Position numbers and translations under genes: made by a program. From an uncultured Bacteroidota bacterium (GTDB taxonomy: Bacteria > Bacteroidota > Bacteroidia > 2-12-FULL-35-15), in NCBI GenBank assembly GCA_903911435.1, contig CAIWDF010000024.1, positions 1-44,203 on the forward strand: a DNA stretch of 44,203 bases, read 5' to 3'. This document shows positions 43,500 through 44,203 of this stretch, one piece after another. Under the pieces are notes generated by a model that was not told the DNA's origin, searched no databases, and saw only the letters and a list, made by a program, of their open reading frames with translations. Position 1 is the stretch's first letter, and each line of letters begins with the position of its first letter.

Positions 43500-44203
43500 T
43501 TAAACAATACTTTCATTAAATTGCTCAATACTCATTGCATCGTCTAGCTTATATTCACCAATACGAGTTCGACAAAGAGCAGTGAGATGCGCTCCACTAT
43601 TGAGAGCCAATCCAAAGTCGCGAGCGAGTGAACGAATATAGGTCCCTTTGCTGCATACAACTTTAAATTCTACAAAAGGCATTTCAATTTTTGTTATGGT
43701 AAACTCTTTAATGGTGATTTGTTTCGGCTTAATTTCTGCCGTTTGCCCAGCACGTGCTATATCGTAAGCTCTTTTGCCATTTATTTTGATAGCAGAAAAC
43801 AAAGGTGGAGTTTGATTGATACAACCAATAAACTGTTCGGTTGTTTTTATTATCAATTCATCAGTAATGTGATCAACTGGGAAATTTTGGTCAATAGGCT
43901 TTTCGAGATCGAAACAAGGAGTGGTGGCACCAATATAAAAGGTGCCTGTATATTCCTTTTCTTGTGCTTGGTAAGTTTCTATGTTTTTGGTTTGTTTGCC
44001 CGTACATACAATTAGTAAGCCTGTGGCAAGAGGATCGAGGGTACCCGCATGTCCTATCTTCAGTTTGTTAGTTGAACGTTGTGTATTATTTGCTTGAGAA
44101 GGGTCGGGAATTCGAATTTGCGATTTTGAATTTCGAATCAAATACTTCATCTTATTGACCACTTGAAACGATGTCCAAGTTAGCGGTTTATTGATGAGAA
44201 TGA
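43500..44203 (-). CDS. truB: tRNA pseudouridine synthase B, 5' end outside the window
   Basis: TruB makes pseudouridine-55 in the T-loop of tRNAs. The frame is open to the window edge and reads ILINKPLTWTSFQVVNK from 44201, the normal TruB start region, so the gene continues beyond the window; a start at the GTG of 44162 would lose it. The catalytic region KIGHAGTLDPLATGLLIVCTG, KEYTGTFYIGATTPCFDLE, KINGKRAYDIAR and CSKGTYIRSLARDFG are all present. Between VVNKMKYLIRN and KLKIGHAG about 15-18 extra residues (KSQIRIPDPSQANNTQRST) occupy a place where most homologues have a short basic linker. Confidence 0.9.
   Translation of the reverse strand, partial: ILINKPLTWTSFQVVNKMKYLIRNSKSQIRIPDPSQANNTQRSTNKLKIGHAGTLDPLATGLLIVCTGKQTKNIETYQAQEKEYTGTFYIGATTPCFDLEKPIDQNFPVDHITDELIIKTTEQFIGCINQTPPLFSAIKINGKRAYDIARAGQTAEIKPKQITIKEFTITKIEMPFVEFKVVCSKGTYIRSLARDFGLALNSGAHLTALCRTRIGEYKLDDAMSIEQFNESIV
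44110..44138. repeat. Palindromic insertion-like segment inside truB
   Basis: ATTCGAA at the left and TTCGAAT at the right flank a degenerate A/T centre, an imperfect inverted repeat of 29 bp. It coincides with the start of the extra residues in TruB and encodes RNSKSQIRI. The segment resembles common intergenic ATTCGAAATTC-type repeats in Bacteroidota, from memory. Confidence 0.55.

Noticed and set aside
1-44203. tRNA, rRNA, tmRNA genes, insertion sequences and attachment sites
   Set aside because: None recognised on reading both strands; a structural RNA scan was not possible here, so a divergent small RNA could have been missed.

Overview
The window is a chromosomal segment from a member of the Bacteroidota. 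The grounds are three secreted proteases with type IX secretion (T9SS) C-terminal tails (YPNP-type starts), a TonB-dependent receptor with an N-terminal carboxypeptidase-regulatory-like domain, a DUF5686 protein, several exact copies of the Bacteroidota -7 promoter element TAnnTTTG, A/T-rich gene starts without Shine-Dalgarno sequences, and two Bacteroidota-style ExbB/ExbD/TonB loci. The genus cannot be read from the sequence. No rRNA, tRNA, integrase, transposase or CRISPR array was seen, so this looks like a core-genome region with unusual intergenic DNA.

Layout. 1-353: a repeat element cut by the window edge. 437-6816 (+): an RND/MMPL exporter, RmlA-type nucleotidyltransferase, sugar-nucleotide epimerase, polyprenyl synthase, lysophosphatidate acyltransferase and GatC, together an envelope-precursor group. 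6830-7840 (-): Fbp. 7955-9710 (+): a GNAT acetyltransferase overlapping aspartokinase. 9711-10652 (-): a 2-hydroxyacid dehydrogenase. 16811 down to 10778 (-): an eight-gene Ton operon (ExbB, two ExbD, TonB, two small membrane proteins, a PstS-like lipoprotein, a TPR protein) with an exact TAnnTTTG promoter and a strong terminator. 17064-19700 (-): DedA protein, dicarboxylate/cation symporter, and a response regulator lacking the phospho-acceptor Asp. 19841-22742 (+): a small His/Cys-rich exported protein and a TonB-dependent receptor, probably for metal uptake. 22741-23290: a second full copy of the repeat element. 23452-30777 (+): two M1-family peptidases and one M43 metalloprotease, all T9SS cargo. 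30901-33874: a small secreted protein, acyl-CoA dehydrogenase, AnmK and a small charged protein. 34050-35174: an MscS channel. 35273-35818: a large repeat array. 36154-40489 (+): a second Ton locus (TonB, ExbB, ExbD, TonB) followed by FolC. 40530 to the end (-): DUF5686 protein, AhpD-like protein, and TruB running off the window.

The most striking feature is in the DNA between genes. At five places there are tandem arrays whose repeat unit is 21 bp (two helical turns, or seven codons), although the sequences differ between places. Two loci (1-268 and 22830-23135) share a nearly identical leader and matching ends but differ in the order of units inside. A third array (35273-35818) holds 26 units in unbroken 21-bp register with a 105-bp higher-order period and short dyads in many units. 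Two short gaps (17010-17060 and 27870-27932) carry a matching three-unit version, related in sequence to the first type. I know of no described system matching this, and it is the part of the window most worth following up.

The genes fit a picture of outer-membrane nutrient acquisition and protein secretion: two energised Ton systems, a receptor, T9SS proteases that break down external protein, and envelope lipid, glycan and peptidoglycan-recycling enzymes.
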